Shown: in pieces, positions 32,661-43,889 of the stretch
Layout of the letters: every line of letters starts with the position of its first letter
Position numbering within the stretch: position 1 is the first letter of the stretch
Origin: Tetrastigma voinierianum
Taxonomy: Eukaryota; Streptophyta; Magnoliopsida; Vitales; Vitaceae
Length of the DNA stretch: 64,000 nucleotides
Assembly: GCA_016808115.1 (NCBI GenBank)
Contig: JAEQBH010004539.1
Coordinates: 124,001 to 188,000, forward strand
Reading direction: 5' to 3'
Program-made: the position numbers and the translations under genes
The notes under the pieces: generated by a model
What the model saw: the letters and a program-made list of their open reading frames with translations, nothing else
Told to the model about the DNA's origin: nothing
Databases searched by the model: none

Positions 32661-34380
32661 ATGGCCAAGACTCATAGAAGGGCAGCAACTTTGAAGGCCT
32701 CAAAAGGCCTTCTTCTCCACCGATGCCGCTAATTTTGCCGCACGTCAAAGCACTCCTCCCGCTATACGTCACGCCCATGCCCTCGTTCCCGCCGCTCCCC
32801 GCCCCTCGCAGGCAGACACACGGTCGTGGCCTACCTTCATCTCCGCCACCCGCCGCCATCCCCGGGAGGGCCCCACTTCCAAAGAGGGCCCTGACTTGGC
32901 CCGGCGGAAGTCATCCAATCTCGAGCCTCGTAGCCCCATTCCCCACTGCTCAAGGACCAAAGAATGACTTCTCCTGACCGTCTCCGCTTCTATTATCCGG
33001 CATCCCATTTTCCATTACGGCCCCATTATAGGCAATTCAGACTGGCAAAGACTAAGGAAGTGCACAAATAAATATATTGCAGGATTTTCAGCTGGTCGCC
33101 AATCCCGAGCTTAAGGATTCCATGAGGCATGTGCAGCGATACTCCCTGGAGCATTTTATGACCCCACATCGATCCTTCCACCCCCGGGTGGTTATTGAGT
33201 TCTACCATACTATGACATCCAGGAGAGTCCCCCATCCTACTGCCATCCACTTCTCCATTGATGGCCTCAGGACGCCTCGCCGCCGACATTATAGCCACAT
33301 TCACTTCCCAATCAGTCCCAGCTAACTCCGGTCGACTACGTGCACTATGGCCCCACCCTTCGCTCCTCGTGAGATGGTTAGCCCAAGTATCCGCAGACAC
33401 AACAACAGATCTATCCTTTTCGAGACAACTCCTCGAGTATGCTCCTCTTATCGACCACATATCAAGTAAAATTCAACCTCTTCCACCAACATATCGTACA
33501 ACGGAGAGGAGATATTTTGGAGGCTCTATATCGCATATCCGAGGGTTTTTGGTTTAGCCCTGCTGAGCTTATCATGACCTACTTGTTCCACTTTGAGGAT
33601 AAGGTTCACCATAGGAACTTCTTGACCTCGTGTCAGTCCATACCCTCCCGCTACCGAGGCCACTACTGGGGTGAGCAGAGCATATGGCTTCGTCGAGCCC
33701 CGATTAGAGCACCCGCCGAGGATTGCGAGCCACTCTTATTGTTGAGCCGCGGCGCCTCGCCCGTGTTCGGCACCTTCCACCTCGGGATCAGCTGAGGATC
33801 GCCCAGCCAGTGCCCACCTGGGCAGAGGATCGACCGCCTCCTCGAGTGCATGCACAGAGGAGCCCTCGCACGACCATCCATAGCTTCAAGCAGCCCTCGC
33901 TCCTTACCTACATCACGTCAGATCCTCGATCTCCAAAGGCTCACCCCACTAACTGACCCACAGATCAGCCGCCACGCAAAGAGTGATGTATCCATAGCCA
34001 CGATTTTTCTCTCACCATTATGGATGCACCAAGACCTCTCAACCACACAAAGATCCCTTGCGGCTACCCATACACCCAATGAGAGGATGACACGCACAGG
34101 TCGCTATTGTGCGCAATCCCATCCTTGTGCAGATCTCGCAGTCACCGGGCCTACTTCCATCTCTCCATCGTTGCCTCGCCCCGGTGCCTCACCATCCTCC
34201 AAAGAAGACTAAAGAAATTTCTACTCCAACTGTGAGCCTCCCACACTTTCTCTAGACCCGCTTGCACAGCGCCATCAGATGCTCCTCCTCCAAAGAGCCC
34301 CCAGCTCCCGCCCCGCAGAGGATGACCTCCCACCAGCAACCCACATTGTTGAGGTAGCATCAAGCTTCCCTAACTTTCCA
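32661..34380 (+). pseudogene. Extra ORF of Athila-A in the env position (putative plant transposon protein type)
   Basis: The reading begins at ATG 32661 (M-A-K-T-x-R) after a TATA box and CT-rich leader. A Pro/Ser/Arg-rich N-terminal part is followed by a conserved middle: Q-R-Y-S-L-E-H-F-M-T-P, F-H-P-R-V-V-I-E-F-Y (about 33130-33210), P-T-A-I-H-F-S-I-D-G (33237), then V-Q-R-R-G-D-I-L-E-A-L-Y-R-I-S-E-G-F-W-F (about 33497-33555) and F-H-F-E-D-K-V-H. A Pro/Ala-rich tail follows to about 34380. I recognise this as the protein often annotated 'putative plant transposon protein' next to plant gypsy pol genes. Its function is unknown. GC content is much higher than in the flanks. At least four frame changes and stops break it. 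The minus-strand frames here are shadows. Confidence 0.8.
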
Positions 34381-35637
34381 ATCCGAGCCCTATCATGAGA
34401 ATGTGATATTTGGCTGTGTGAGAGTTAGTTTAAGGAAGTGATGTTTATATTGTGTTTTGTTAACTATTTTGAGCAAGTCTATTTTTGTGAAGATTAATGA
34501 CTTGCTGTTTAGTTTCCCTTTGTGTAGTTGTTTTTTTTGTTTGTGAAGCTGCTAGTTTGTTTTCGAAAAGCTGAAAATATAGTCATTTTTTTAATATAAT
34601 ACATACCATATAACTCACTTTTTTTTTTTTTTTTTTTTTTTTGGTGGTTTCATTTAGTCATAGCTCAAAATTGAAACATTGTCCACTCGTTGATGTTACA
34701 CAGTTCCATGCCTAATAAAGTGGATGATTAGTTGAATTCTTGTTACTTTAAGATTTTTCTTTCTTCCACTCTAGCTAACTACACATCAGGCAGACATCAA
34801 AGCTCTTCAACAATAATAAAATCGTCGACTCTAAACCTACCTAGTTTCGTTGACCAACTTCAATAGGTTATGGACCCCCATGAAAAAAAGGCCAATGAGT
34901 CTTCCAAAATAAAAAGAAGTGAAAAAGAAAAATTGCAAAGCTTTGCCTTTAAACCCGAGCACGGTCCAAAGGGTATATGACGAAAGTCTTTAAAACCTGG
35001 TGCCTTAAGCCAATTGGTTGAGAGTTATAGATTTTGTCGCTTGTTACATGGGTGGATAGGTGAAGCTTAGCAAGTTGTAGGTGCTGGAGTCTCGAAGTCA
35101 TTCGAAGTCCGGGGTGAAACCCGAATTCCTGAGTGAAACCTGAAGAGTTTGTGGTTGAAAAATCCTTATGACTTGATGCCTTAAACTCTTCATCAAGTTG
35201 GGAGTCATCTGTGATCCCCTCACAGGACTTTGGTGAAGCCGATTCTCAACATTGCACCCCTACAACACAAAAATAATTGTGAATAAGAGTGGGTCTCATC
35301 TATTTAGGTCGCTTAGTGTTCTAGGTTGTATGAGAGTTTGGTTGGGTCAGGGGAGGGAAGGAAGAAAGGCGCCAAGTAGCTTTATTGTTGAAAACTAATC
35401 ATATAAAACACTTAGGTTTCTGTGGAAGCCAGAAGTTGGATTCTCTAGAGAAGGAAACTTTGATGTTAGATTATGTATGGCACTCACTTTCGAGATGGTT
35501 ATCATGTGGTTTCATAATTCTCATTGAGGGTTAGGCATTCTCATCCACATACTTTTTGGACCATTTTGAGAACATAATTTTGTTATTGCTTTTTTGTTCT
35601 TTTCTTTCTTTCATTGCTATGGGACTAGCAATGTCGA
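34381..35637 (+). other. Athila-A 3' untranslated region
   Basis: This is non-coding sequence between the extra ORF and the polypurine tract. It includes a T24 tract at 34619-34642 and text ending in GGGACTAGCAATGTCGA, which in Athila-type elements lies just before the PPT. No independent gene was seen. Confidence 0.65.
34619..34642. repeat. Poly-T tract (T24)
   Basis: An uninterrupted run of 24 T in the Athila-A 3' UTR. On the minus strand it would be a poly-A tail-like tract, but no adjacent retroposed gene was found. Confidence 0.9.
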
Positions 35638-36954
35638 TTGGGGAGTGATTGGTGCCCCGAATAGTGCTATTTTGAGCCTATTTATTACGGTTTTGAGCGC
35701 TTTTTGTGTACTAATTACTTTAATTAACTGGTGGCACATGAGTCCTTCTTTATGCTCTTACGTCGCTTTTTGGCAATTTTTTAGTTTTGCAAGCTAATCA
35801 TGCCAAAGTTTTGAGTTAGCTTCGATCCGCAGCCAAATCGAGCAAATACGAGTTGAACTGAACTCTGGTCGAGCTTAGGAAAGTGGAATTAGAAAGTAGA
35901 AGAAGAGGCCAGCAAAAATTTTGCGGGGTTGCGAAAATTTCTAACTTGCAAAATTTCTCGGGTTGCGGGAATTCGCTCCCTCTCAACACAGCTGGTACGA
36001 CTGATTGACCTCGTTTGACCTCTTTTTGTGATTTTTCCTAAAATACCCTTCATGTATAGTGGGTATTTTAGATATTTTTGTAATTTTGCTTATTGGGAGC
36101 ACTGTATAAGCTTAGATAAGTTATTGTACTGGAGAGTTTTCATTAATACAGAGAACTGAGCGGGAGTTTTCCTTCTGCTTTTCTTCTCTCTCATTTCCTA
36201 TCTTTTTCTCTCATTTTCTTGGGTACATGACCTCCCAGGGATGAATGACTCGGAGGATGGTTAATAACCCCCTTACGTCCTTGAAAAGGAGGACTCTTTG
36301 GGCTTTTGAATGAAGTGTAGCGTCCCCAGTTTTCATGTTTTTAACAAGCATTTATTATCATTTATGTTTTATCTCTCGCTCTGGGTTTAAATCCCTTAGA
36401 TTCACCTTGATTCTGACCCGGTACTTAGCAATATTTTAGGGTTTACGATGGATGCTTGTGCTAGATCCGAGACTCGGTTGGTTGCCATTTATTTGTACTT
36501 GTAGGGTAAGTCGAGAGATAAATTTTCAGCGGCCAAGAAAACATTTATGTTCGATAAATCTTTATATTTCAAAGGAAAATTATTAGGGTTAGTTTTTATA
36601 GCGAATGAAGATTTGGTTCGGAAATGACTATAGGTCATCCTCCTAGCAGGAAAGGGACAGGGACCCCTCGAGTTACTTTAAGATTTCAAACCAGTGTGAT
36701 GCTTCAAAGGAGTTAGTTTATATTTTTCTTCACCTTTTTTTTTAGTTTAGAACATTACCTCACTATTTTATCAAAACCCCAAATTAGTGAAATTCACCAT
36801 TTTGAGCAATGTTAATCATTGTGCGAAGAAAACCCATCCTTGTGTTCGACCTTGAACATTTCTCACGTAGTAGCTATGCTACGGCCGGTAGGAGAGAGGT
36901 TTAAGGTTTATAAATATTATTTGATTACGAACACCCTCGGGTACTTACGAATCA
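35638..36954 (+). mobile_element. Athila-A polypurine tract and 3' LTR
   Basis: TTGGGGAG at 35638-35645 precedes an LTR that starts TGATTGGTGCC at 35646 and ends ACTTACGAATCA at 36954 (1,309 bp). The CGAATCA end is identical to that of the LTR at 56095-57560, which is followed by a proper PBS; this supports the border. The LTR carries GCG/AAATTTC motif copies at 35915-35975, a TATAAG at 36105 and ATG-poor downstream sequence. The right flank is ATTAT (36955-36959). The left element end is missing, so no target duplication can be checked. Confidence 0.85.
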
Positions 36955-37800
36955 ATTATGCACCCTATGTGTGATAAGTGAAAAGATATGGCAAGTCGAG
37001 TGTGCGGACATAGAGGTCATCCATGGGCGATGGCAGGCCACTTTGGCTTTGATCGACGGGGCATTTGTGAGTCATGGGTCTTGCGGCCTACGCCATTGCA
37101 CGAATTTCTAGAATGGCCCCAGGGGTCAGAGGGGCGAAGTAACCTCAACGGTTTATAGCACATCATCCCCAGGCATTCGGCGGGGAGGGATCTAGTGGTA
37201 GGCGATCATTGGTTCAGACGGGTTGAGAGAGGATTTTGGGGCTATGGAGATTACCTTCGATGCACTACGAGGATCGGGCCTAGCCACATTTCGGCTAGGG
37301 TGAATCGGATATGGTGGGATTAGATTGAGAAGTCTCATGATCGGAGATGATGACATGAGGAGAGTTCTGAGAGCTCTTTAAGGATAAGTTTTTCCCAGCA
37401 TTAGCTAAACATGCAAAGGCTCGGGAGTTCCTTAAGTTGAAACAAGGAAGTATGACGGTGCTCAAATATGTAGGCAAGTTCACCGAATTAACACGTTTCG
37501 AGGATGACTATGTGGCCACAGATATGACCAAGGTGAGGGAGTTTGAGGATGGCCTGAAGTTGTCCATCTAGGGCAAGATTGTAGGATTCCTCCTATAAGA
37601 CATGGACTCTATGGTAAAGACAACTATGGCCATAGAGAAAGAGATAGAGAATGTACGGAGCATCCGAGATACGGTTGCTAGTGGCAAGAGGAAGGAGGAT
37701 CAGCCTTCTTTTAGTTTGGGAAAGAAGCGACCCATCCACGAAGGGATTTCGGGGACCCAGGGCCCACGGTATAAGGGCGGGCTGACCCGAGGATTCTAGT
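36955..37800 (+). pseudogene. Chromovirus gag
   Basis: Gag text becomes recognisable at about 37170 (F-G-G, V-V-x-D-H-W-F-R-R-V-E-R-like across frames). It is clear at 37370-37560: F-K-D-K-F-F-P-A-L-A-K-H-A-K-A-R-E-F-L-K-L-K-Q-G-S, V-G-K-F-T-E-L, D-D-Y-V-A-T-D-M. The downstream frame 37602-37799 has S-M-V-K-T-T-M-A-I-E-K-E and a basic S-G-K-R-K region. This is the retrotransposon gag capsid of Tekay-like chromoviruses. The 5' LTR and the PBS are missing; the Athila-A LTR abuts at 36954. Confidence 0.88.
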
Positions 37801-38560
37801 GGAGCGGGCGATGACATGTTTCCATTGCCATCGGCGGGACATGTGAGGCGAAGTTGCACGTAGAGTCGGGGATCGGGGATATGGGATACCTCGGTCCAGT
37901 TATCGATGGGACGGTGCGGACACCGGTTTGTTCCTTCTCACCACAGGTGTGGGCGAAAGGGACTAGTGCCCGGTCTCGGGGTGCTGCATAGGCGCCTTTT
38001 CTTTATGCGAGATGGGCGGGAGGTCGGGGTTTAGGTCGGTCGAGGTCGGGTCGGATAGACTCACGAGTCGAGACCGGGGACAGTGTGTCTACACCATCAC
38101 ACCTCAGACTGAGCCAGTTGATCAGTCGGTTATACAGGGTATGTTTCTGCTATCTCGCCTATGAAAAAAGATATTGTTTGATTATGGTGCATCACATTCT
38201 TTTGTTGCTGCATCTAGTGTTAATGTTTTGGGCTTAGAGGTGGAGACCTTGGATGAGCCGTTACATGTGAGTTCTCTCATAGGGACTAGGGTGAGGATTG
38301 ATTAGATATGTCGGGATTGTGAGTTAGAGATGTCAGGGATTCTGCTCACGGTGGACCTTTGGATAATGGACATATAAGATCTTAATGTCATTCTTGGCAT
38401 GGATTGGTTAACAACACATCGGGTCGTCATTGATTGTGATAATAGGAGGATTACTGCCTACACACGAGATGATATCCGGGTGACTTTTCAGGGGGAGAAG
38501 CATGATGCTTTGCCCCAGACCGTGCACGACTCCAAGTAGAGTGGACAGTGGATGGGTTGG
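37801..38560 (+). pseudogene. Chromovirus nucleocapsid and protease
   Basis: A zinc knuckle C-F-H-C-H-x-x-D-M lies near 37815, with a short deletion that breaks the C-x2-C-x4-H-x4-C spacing. After a Gly/Gln/Arg-rich stretch the protease reads L-F-D-Y-G-A-S-H-S-F at about 38174-38203. The active-site triplet is D-Y-G instead of the usual D-S/T-G (Tyr codon at 38183-38185). V-I-L-G-M-D-W-L at about 38389-38412 is the conserved end block. Three frame changes and two stops lie in this stretch. Confidence 0.87.
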
Positions 38561-39525
38561 CTAGAAAGCCTTACCCTAGAGGATGAGGGGAGACAGGATC
38601 TTGGTCTACCTAGGGTGGTTTGCGAGTATGAGGATGTCTTTCCGGATGAGCTATCGGGATTACCTCCGCATAGGGATGTAGACTTTGTTATTGAGTTACA
38701 CCCTGGTACGTTGCCCATTTCTATGACTTCTCATAGGATGGCATCGGTTGAGTTTTAGGAACTCAAGGTCCAACTATAGGAATTATTGGACAAAGATTTT
38801 ATTAGACCGAGCACTTCACCATGGGGCGTTCCGGTTCTAGTTGCTAAGAAGAAGGACAAGACTCTTCGACTGTGCATTGATTATAGATAGTTGAACAGGG
38901 TTATGGTCAAGAATCGATATCCATTACTAAGGATTGATGATTTATTTGATCAGTTGAAAGGGCGCAAAGTCTACTTTAAAGATAGACCTTACATACTTAG
39001 GTTATCATCGATTGAGTTAAGGAAATGACATCCTTAAGACAGCGTTTAAGACGCGGTATGGGCATTTCGAGTTCACGGTTATGCCTTTCGGGTTGACGAA
39101 TGCGTCAGCAGCATTCATGGATATCATCGTAGAATTCTGACCCCATTTGGATCGGTTGTTGTTGTCTTTGTTGACGGCATCTTAATCTACTCCCGGTCTA
39201 AGGAGGAGCATAAGGATCATTTTTCGATTGTTCTTTAGGCACTCAGGGACCATCAGTTGCATGCCAAGTTCAATAAGTGCGAGTTTTGGCTTACTGAGGT
39301 GAAATTCTTAGGACATGTCGTGTTGGCTTCAAGTGTGTCAGTAGACCCTGAGAAGGTTGAGGCTGTAATGAGTTGGGAGAGGCCGAAGTTAGTCTTTGAG
39401 ATACATAATTTCTTAGGATTGGCAGGGTACTATAGGAGGTCCATTGAGGATTTCTCCCGGCTAGCAGCACCTATGACTAGATTGACCCGAAATGGGGTCA
39501 AGTTTGAGTAGGATGACCTATGTGA
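38561..39525 (+). pseudogene. Chromovirus reverse transcriptase
   Basis: V-C-E-Y-E-D-V-F-P-D-E-L-S-G-L-P, P-I-S-M-x-x-H-R-M-A, D-F-I-R-P-S-T-S-P-W-G-V-P-V-L-V, K-K-K-D-K and L-R-L-C-I-D-Y-R are followed by N-R-Y-P-L, I-D-D-L-F-D-Q-L and F-T-V-M-P-F-G-L-T-N-A. The catalytic box reads F-V-D-G at 39167-39178, where active enzymes have F-V-D-D. Then come C-E-F-W-L-x-E-V-K-F-L-G-H-V and F-L-G-L-A-G-Y-Y-R-R. The RT is inactive by this change, by stops (for example I-D-Y-R-stop-L-N) and by a damaged segment near 38975-39040. Confidence 0.93.
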
Positions 39526-39990
39526 GAAGGCATTCCAGGAATTGAAAAGGAGGCTTACTTCATCTCCTATTCTGATAGTCTCAGAATAGGAATGAAACAC
39601 ACGGTATCTTGTGTGATGCCTCTAAGGGCCAATTTGGGATGTGTCTTGATGCCGTATGGGAGGGTTGTAGCTTATGGTTACAGACATCACAGAATCATGA
39701 AAGCGAGTACTACATGACTTAGGTTAGCGGCCATAGTCTTTGCCTTAAAGATTTGGTGCCACTACTTATATGGTGAACATTTTGGAGTATTTTCAGACCA
39801 CAAGAGTCTGAAGTACATTTTCACACAATGAGACCTCAACATAGGGCAACGCAGATGGATGGAGTATCTGGAGGATTATGACTTCACTTTGCATTACCAT
39901 CCTGGTAAGGCAAATGTAGTGGCTGATGCACTCAGTCGGAAGTCACGGGGAGTACTGGCTAGTGTAGCTTCCCGAGAGTGGTAGATGCTC
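39526..39990 (+). pseudogene. Chromovirus RNase H
   Basis: A-F-Q-E-L-K-R-R-L-T-S-S-P-I-L (39530), a degraded D-A-S-K region, L-R-L-A-A-I-V-F-A-L-K-I-W-like text and D-H-K-S-L-K-Y are readable. Then come Q-R-R-W-M-E-Y-L-E-D-Y-D-F-T-L-H-Y-H-P-G-K-A-N-V-V-A-D-A-L-S-R-K-S ending near 39944. The A-D-A-L-S-R end is intact. One frameshift near 39590-39720 separates the halves. Confidence 0.92.
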
Positions 39991-41300
39991 GAGACCGTGA
40001 GACAGTTTAGACTATAGTATAGTGATCAGGCTCAGGGAGCATTAGGGAGTTTGGTGGCTACACCATCCTTCTTGGCGAGTGATTAAGTCTCGAGGCGGGA
40101 TAGAGATATCGTCCATTAGGGGCCAGGTACCGGTCCAGTACGTGTGTCGAAGAATTTGGACCCGTCCACACAGATGATAGTCTTCGGTATAGGGGATGGG
40201 TTGTTGTTCCCAGTGACAATCGAGAGGAGATCCTCCAGAGTTCCGCACCGCTTCCCGCTTTATCATAGCATCCGTGCAGGCGAAGATGTACCGAGATCTT
40301 TCGTCGCAAGATTATCAGGAGTTGAACAGCTGACACGCTGAGATTTGAACAACACAACCACGCGCTCCGCAGGTCAAACCGGCATTAAAGAAGCAAACAG
40401 GCTATCAAACACAGAGGTAGTAGAGTGGAAGTGGCGGCGCCACGATGGACTTTGTGACCCATTTCATGGACACCGACGCACTAAGTAGGTACATTTTCCG
40501 CAGTGCTGGACACTCATAATCGGAGGAAATCCATTCTGGGTCAGATATCTAGATCACAATTACATGGCGCACTGTCCATAGTACTCCGGACAGTGGATTC
40601 AGGTTTATGGCACACTGAAGAGTTCCAAAGGCCATGGGGACACAATTGGACTATGAAAATCGCTGCTTCATCCGTAGACATATGGTCAGTCGGAGAGGAC
40701 CATACAAATTTTAGAGGACATGCTACGAGCATGCATCTTGGATCTTAAGGGTAGTTGGGAGGAGCACTTACCCTTAGTGGAATCCACCTATAACAACAAT
40801 TATCAGGCGAGTATATAGATGGCACCCTATGAGGCCTTATATGGGAGGCCATGCCGATCCCCGATTTGTTGGATAGAGGTGGGAGAGGGTTCCATCACTG
40901 GTCCAGAACTGATTAGAGACACCTCTAAGAAGGTGAATTTGATCTTGCCGCCTCCTTACGCTTGGGAGGGATGATGAGCTACACCAACAGAAAACGCCAA
41001 CTCCTAGGAGTTCGAGGTGGGTGATCACGCCTTCTCAAGGTGATGCCCAAGAGACGAGTGGTCAGATCTTCGCAAGCCGGTAGCCACGCCTTGCATATTA
41101 GGCCCTTCGAGGTAGCTCAGAGGGGCGGGCACAGCTTGCATATCTACTGCTACTTCACCGAGTTTATCAGGTGTCCATGAGGTGTTCCATGTCTCCATGC
41201 TCCGGAAGTACACTCTAAATCTAGCTCATGTAGTGGATTGGGGAGAGATTATTGTTGATACAGATGGGACCTTCGAGCAGGGACTAGTGCGTATCTTAGA
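39991..41300 (+). pseudogene. Chromovirus integrase
   Basis: This is the integrase in expected position, recognisable in short pieces: M-A-P-Y-E-A-L-Y-G-R-P-C at 40819-40854, then I-G-P-E-L-like or T-G-P-E-L-I text at about 40900. The C-terminal part has V-F-H-V-S-M-L-R-K-Y-like text near 41185-41215 and reads V-D-W-G-E-I-like at about 41235. The HHCC finger and the D,D-35-E core between 40100 and 40700 are scrambled by small deletions. The domain would insert cDNA; the downstream chromodomain would guide it to marked chromatin. Confidence 0.8.
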
Positions 41301-41461
41301 TGGTTGGGATTAGGTTTTGCGACGCAAGACATTGTGGTTAGTTAAAGTGATGTGGAAACACCGAGGAGTGGAGAAGGCAACTTGGGAACGTGAGGACACG
41401 ATGCGGGCCACCAATCCTTTCCTATTTGAGGACGAAGGTGTGTTGTCTAAAAAAATGGGCA
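41301..41461 (+). pseudogene. Chromovirus chromodomain end
   Basis: The frame from 41317 reads L-R-R-K-T-L-W-L-V-K-V-M-W-K-H-R, then E-K-A-T-W-E-R-E-D and N-P-F-L-F-E. This is the integrase-linked chromodomain type of Tekay/Del-like chromoviruses (V-K-V-x-W, A-T-W-E-x-E). It places the element in the chromovirus branch. The pol frame finishes near 41461 and the 3' LTR follows. Confidence 0.85.
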
Positions 41462-41509
41462 CTAGAATAATTACTGCATATGCATGTCTTTGTGTGTGCT
41501 AGTATGTGT

Positions 41510-43581
41510 GAATTTCATTGATGAAATTGCGTAAGAATGTAAACCCGAAAAAATGGTAAAACGGTAATTTTAGTTGGAAATCGGAAATTTTCTAGATCTT
41601 TGATGATAAAACGGACTTCACCGTTGAATTTGTCTCGCAAAATCTAGTTACCCCATCGGAGCCACACCCGAGAGACAATGGAATTTCACTTTTTCGAGGC
41701 ACGGGGAGGTCACAGACACATGGCATGATCCTGTGGATGCCACATGTCACATTAAGGGAGTAATACATGACATGACATGTGGTGCACTTGTGTGAATGGC
41801 TCACATTGAGCCAAGTGTCAAGTGTGGAGGAAATAATGGGAAAGATAAAACAAGAAAATAAGAAAAGAAAATAAGGAAAAAAAAGAAAAGAGGATGGGAT
41901 CAAATTCGGTAGATAAGAATGAAGGGGAAAGAAAAAGGCAAAAGGGAAAGAGAAGAGGAAATCGAACATAAAAGAGAGAAAAACAAAAAAAGGGGCTTCG
42001 CTTCTCTCTAAGATCTGCAGAAATCGGGCCGTTGGTTTTCTTCGGAGTGAGAAGTAAAGTCGATCCACGCAACGAGGGCTATGTGTGGGTACCAAAATCT
42101 TAGAGTTTCGTCAAAGTCCACGAGGTAGGGAATTTTCCTAATTGGATTATTTTTAGCCTAAAAGTCATTTAATGACATAGGTTTTCTTTGGGGCCATGAC
42201 TGGCCGTGTGTTTTAGTCCCAAGATTTTGGAACTGAATATTGGAAATTTTATCGGTTCTGATAGTCCCGACATCACTGAGGCTTGCCTTTGATCCCGTTG
42301 ATGTCTTCGGGTTTTGTCTTCGGGTGTTTTATGTCATAAAGGATTCGTTGGACGACTGAACCAAAAAATGGTCTATGGCGTTGAAGTGACCGAGAGGTGC
42401 CTCATTTACGGGTCCGAGATCGGGACCATTTGTGTGTTGTCGTCGATTGAATAACATAGCCGTGAAAAGACTGCGTTGATATATGCTCTTTGATGGGATG
42501 TGGAATTAGATGTAGAAAATTATTCATGTGTGTTGAAAATGTTGCATGTAGTTCATTTTGCATGTAATATGTTATAGCATGAAATGACATATCAGATCTC
42601 ATAGACGGACATCACGCCAAGCCGTGTGTGCATGGTATTGGCGGCTCACCATTCTTGGTGAATGTGTAGTTAGGATCGGAATCGGCATAACGTCCAAAAT
42701 CGAGACTCACGCATAAATAATAATAATAAATTTCGTGGTGTTCGGTGAAGCAAGATTCGGCAGATCTCTCGTGCAGAAAGACTCAAATTTTATTCTCGTC
42801 GACATGTGTATCCACGATGAAAGTTCGCGAAGTGCTGTATGCGCGTACTCGTGGTGAGACTAAATCAGAACCCAAATGAACACACAGGATTTGATAAATT
42901 AAAATGAATATTGGAGGGTTGTCCAATTAGTTAAGTCATCAAGAAACACCGGATGACCGGTTCACACTCGCATTTCATGTGTGAGGAGTCGCCATGACCC
43001 CGGGTTATGGGCATGTGGAGTCTTATCTTATGCATGACATGAAATATTCCATATATGATTGCATTTTCTGTATGGAATGTGGTTTGATGTCTGTATGCCA
43101 TTGCAAGTGCATTTAGTCAGGAGTAGCCATCAGAGGAGAATCCTTTATACCAAGTATCAAGCCAATTCTATCGTGGGACCCCTTTTCAGGTACAGGGAGT
43201 GTATAGGGGGAAGGCGCTCCAACAAAGCCATGATTTGCGAAGGAGGACGACATGTGGCCTTGAGTAACATTGTTTTTGTAAAAGTGTTTTGTATAAAAGG
43301 ATTTTTATAAAATTTTTCGACTATCAGAGCAAATAGCCTGCATGTAATTATGGTAAGAGGGCCGTGATCCCTATGGACTGTAATTATTTATTTTCTTTTC
43401 ATATTATAGATTTAAATATGAATGAATGGGTCCCGATGAAGGGACGTATGGAAGTGGTACTGAGTAACTCGGTGTCCATGGGTAGTTGGTACTAGTTCGG
43501 TACCAAGACTTAAGTGTAAGATGACCTAAGACAAAAATTCCGTGGGTTGTCAAAGGGACCCCTGGAAATTAGGGCGTCACA
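41510..43581 (+). mobile_element. Chromovirus 3' LTR
   Basis: This is about 2.07 kb of non-coding sequence after the chromodomain. It ends at TTAGGGCGTCACA (43581), a typical chromovirus LTR end, with right flank AAAAG. The start is uncertain within about 50 bp; TGAATTTCATTG at 41509 is my best guess by alignment with 27248. It contains a long purine-rich stretch (41830-41990) and a CAT-rich distal part. The minus-strand 167-codon frame at 41592-42095 is low-complexity and opposite in sense; it is not a gene. The first ~600 bp match the fragment at 27248-27975. Confidence 0.75.
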
Positions 43582-43889
43582 AAAAGTCGCTACCCCCATT
43601 TTCTTCTAATAATCAAGAGGGTAAGATTTGGGGCTTATTTATTTACCCTTTTCTTTCAGATTCGGATTTTTAGTCCCTTGATTTCATGAATAAGAGGATT
43701 GATTTCGCCAGGTCGACTTAAAACACGTGGGCTCTCATTGCCTCGCCCCCAATCAACTCAAAGGGCTATTGAACTCGGTCCCAGAATCCTTCTCTTTGAT
43801 TTGCAAGAAACATTCTCTTCATTCATTCCTTCTTCCTATTTCATCCATTCCGTCCATTTCATTTTCCTGAGAAAAAAAAAGAGACAACA
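43582..43889 (+). other. Flank with CT-rich 5'-UTR-like sequence
   Basis: This is the sequence right of the chromovirus LTR. From about 43790 it becomes CT-rich (repeated CATTC/TTCATT) and ends GAGACAACA just before ATG 43890. It looks like a plant mRNA leader. No TATA box was assigned. Confidence 0.35.

Noticed and set aside
32590..33460. Minus-strand frames of 79-144 codons
   Set aside because: They are shadows of the GC-rich extra Athila ORF, whose conserved motifs are on the plus strand.
41592..42095. 167-codon minus-strand frame
   Set aside because: It lies antisense in the chromovirus LTR, and its Phe/Ser/Leu-rich text is the complement of a purine-rich tract.
28018..43581. Endogenous pararetrovirus or true env-carrying retrovirus
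   Set aside because: Domain order (protease-RT-RNase H-integrase), PBS/PPT/LTR structure and chromodomain fit plant Ty3-gypsy elements; no movement protein, and no signal peptide or transmembrane pattern in the extra ORF.
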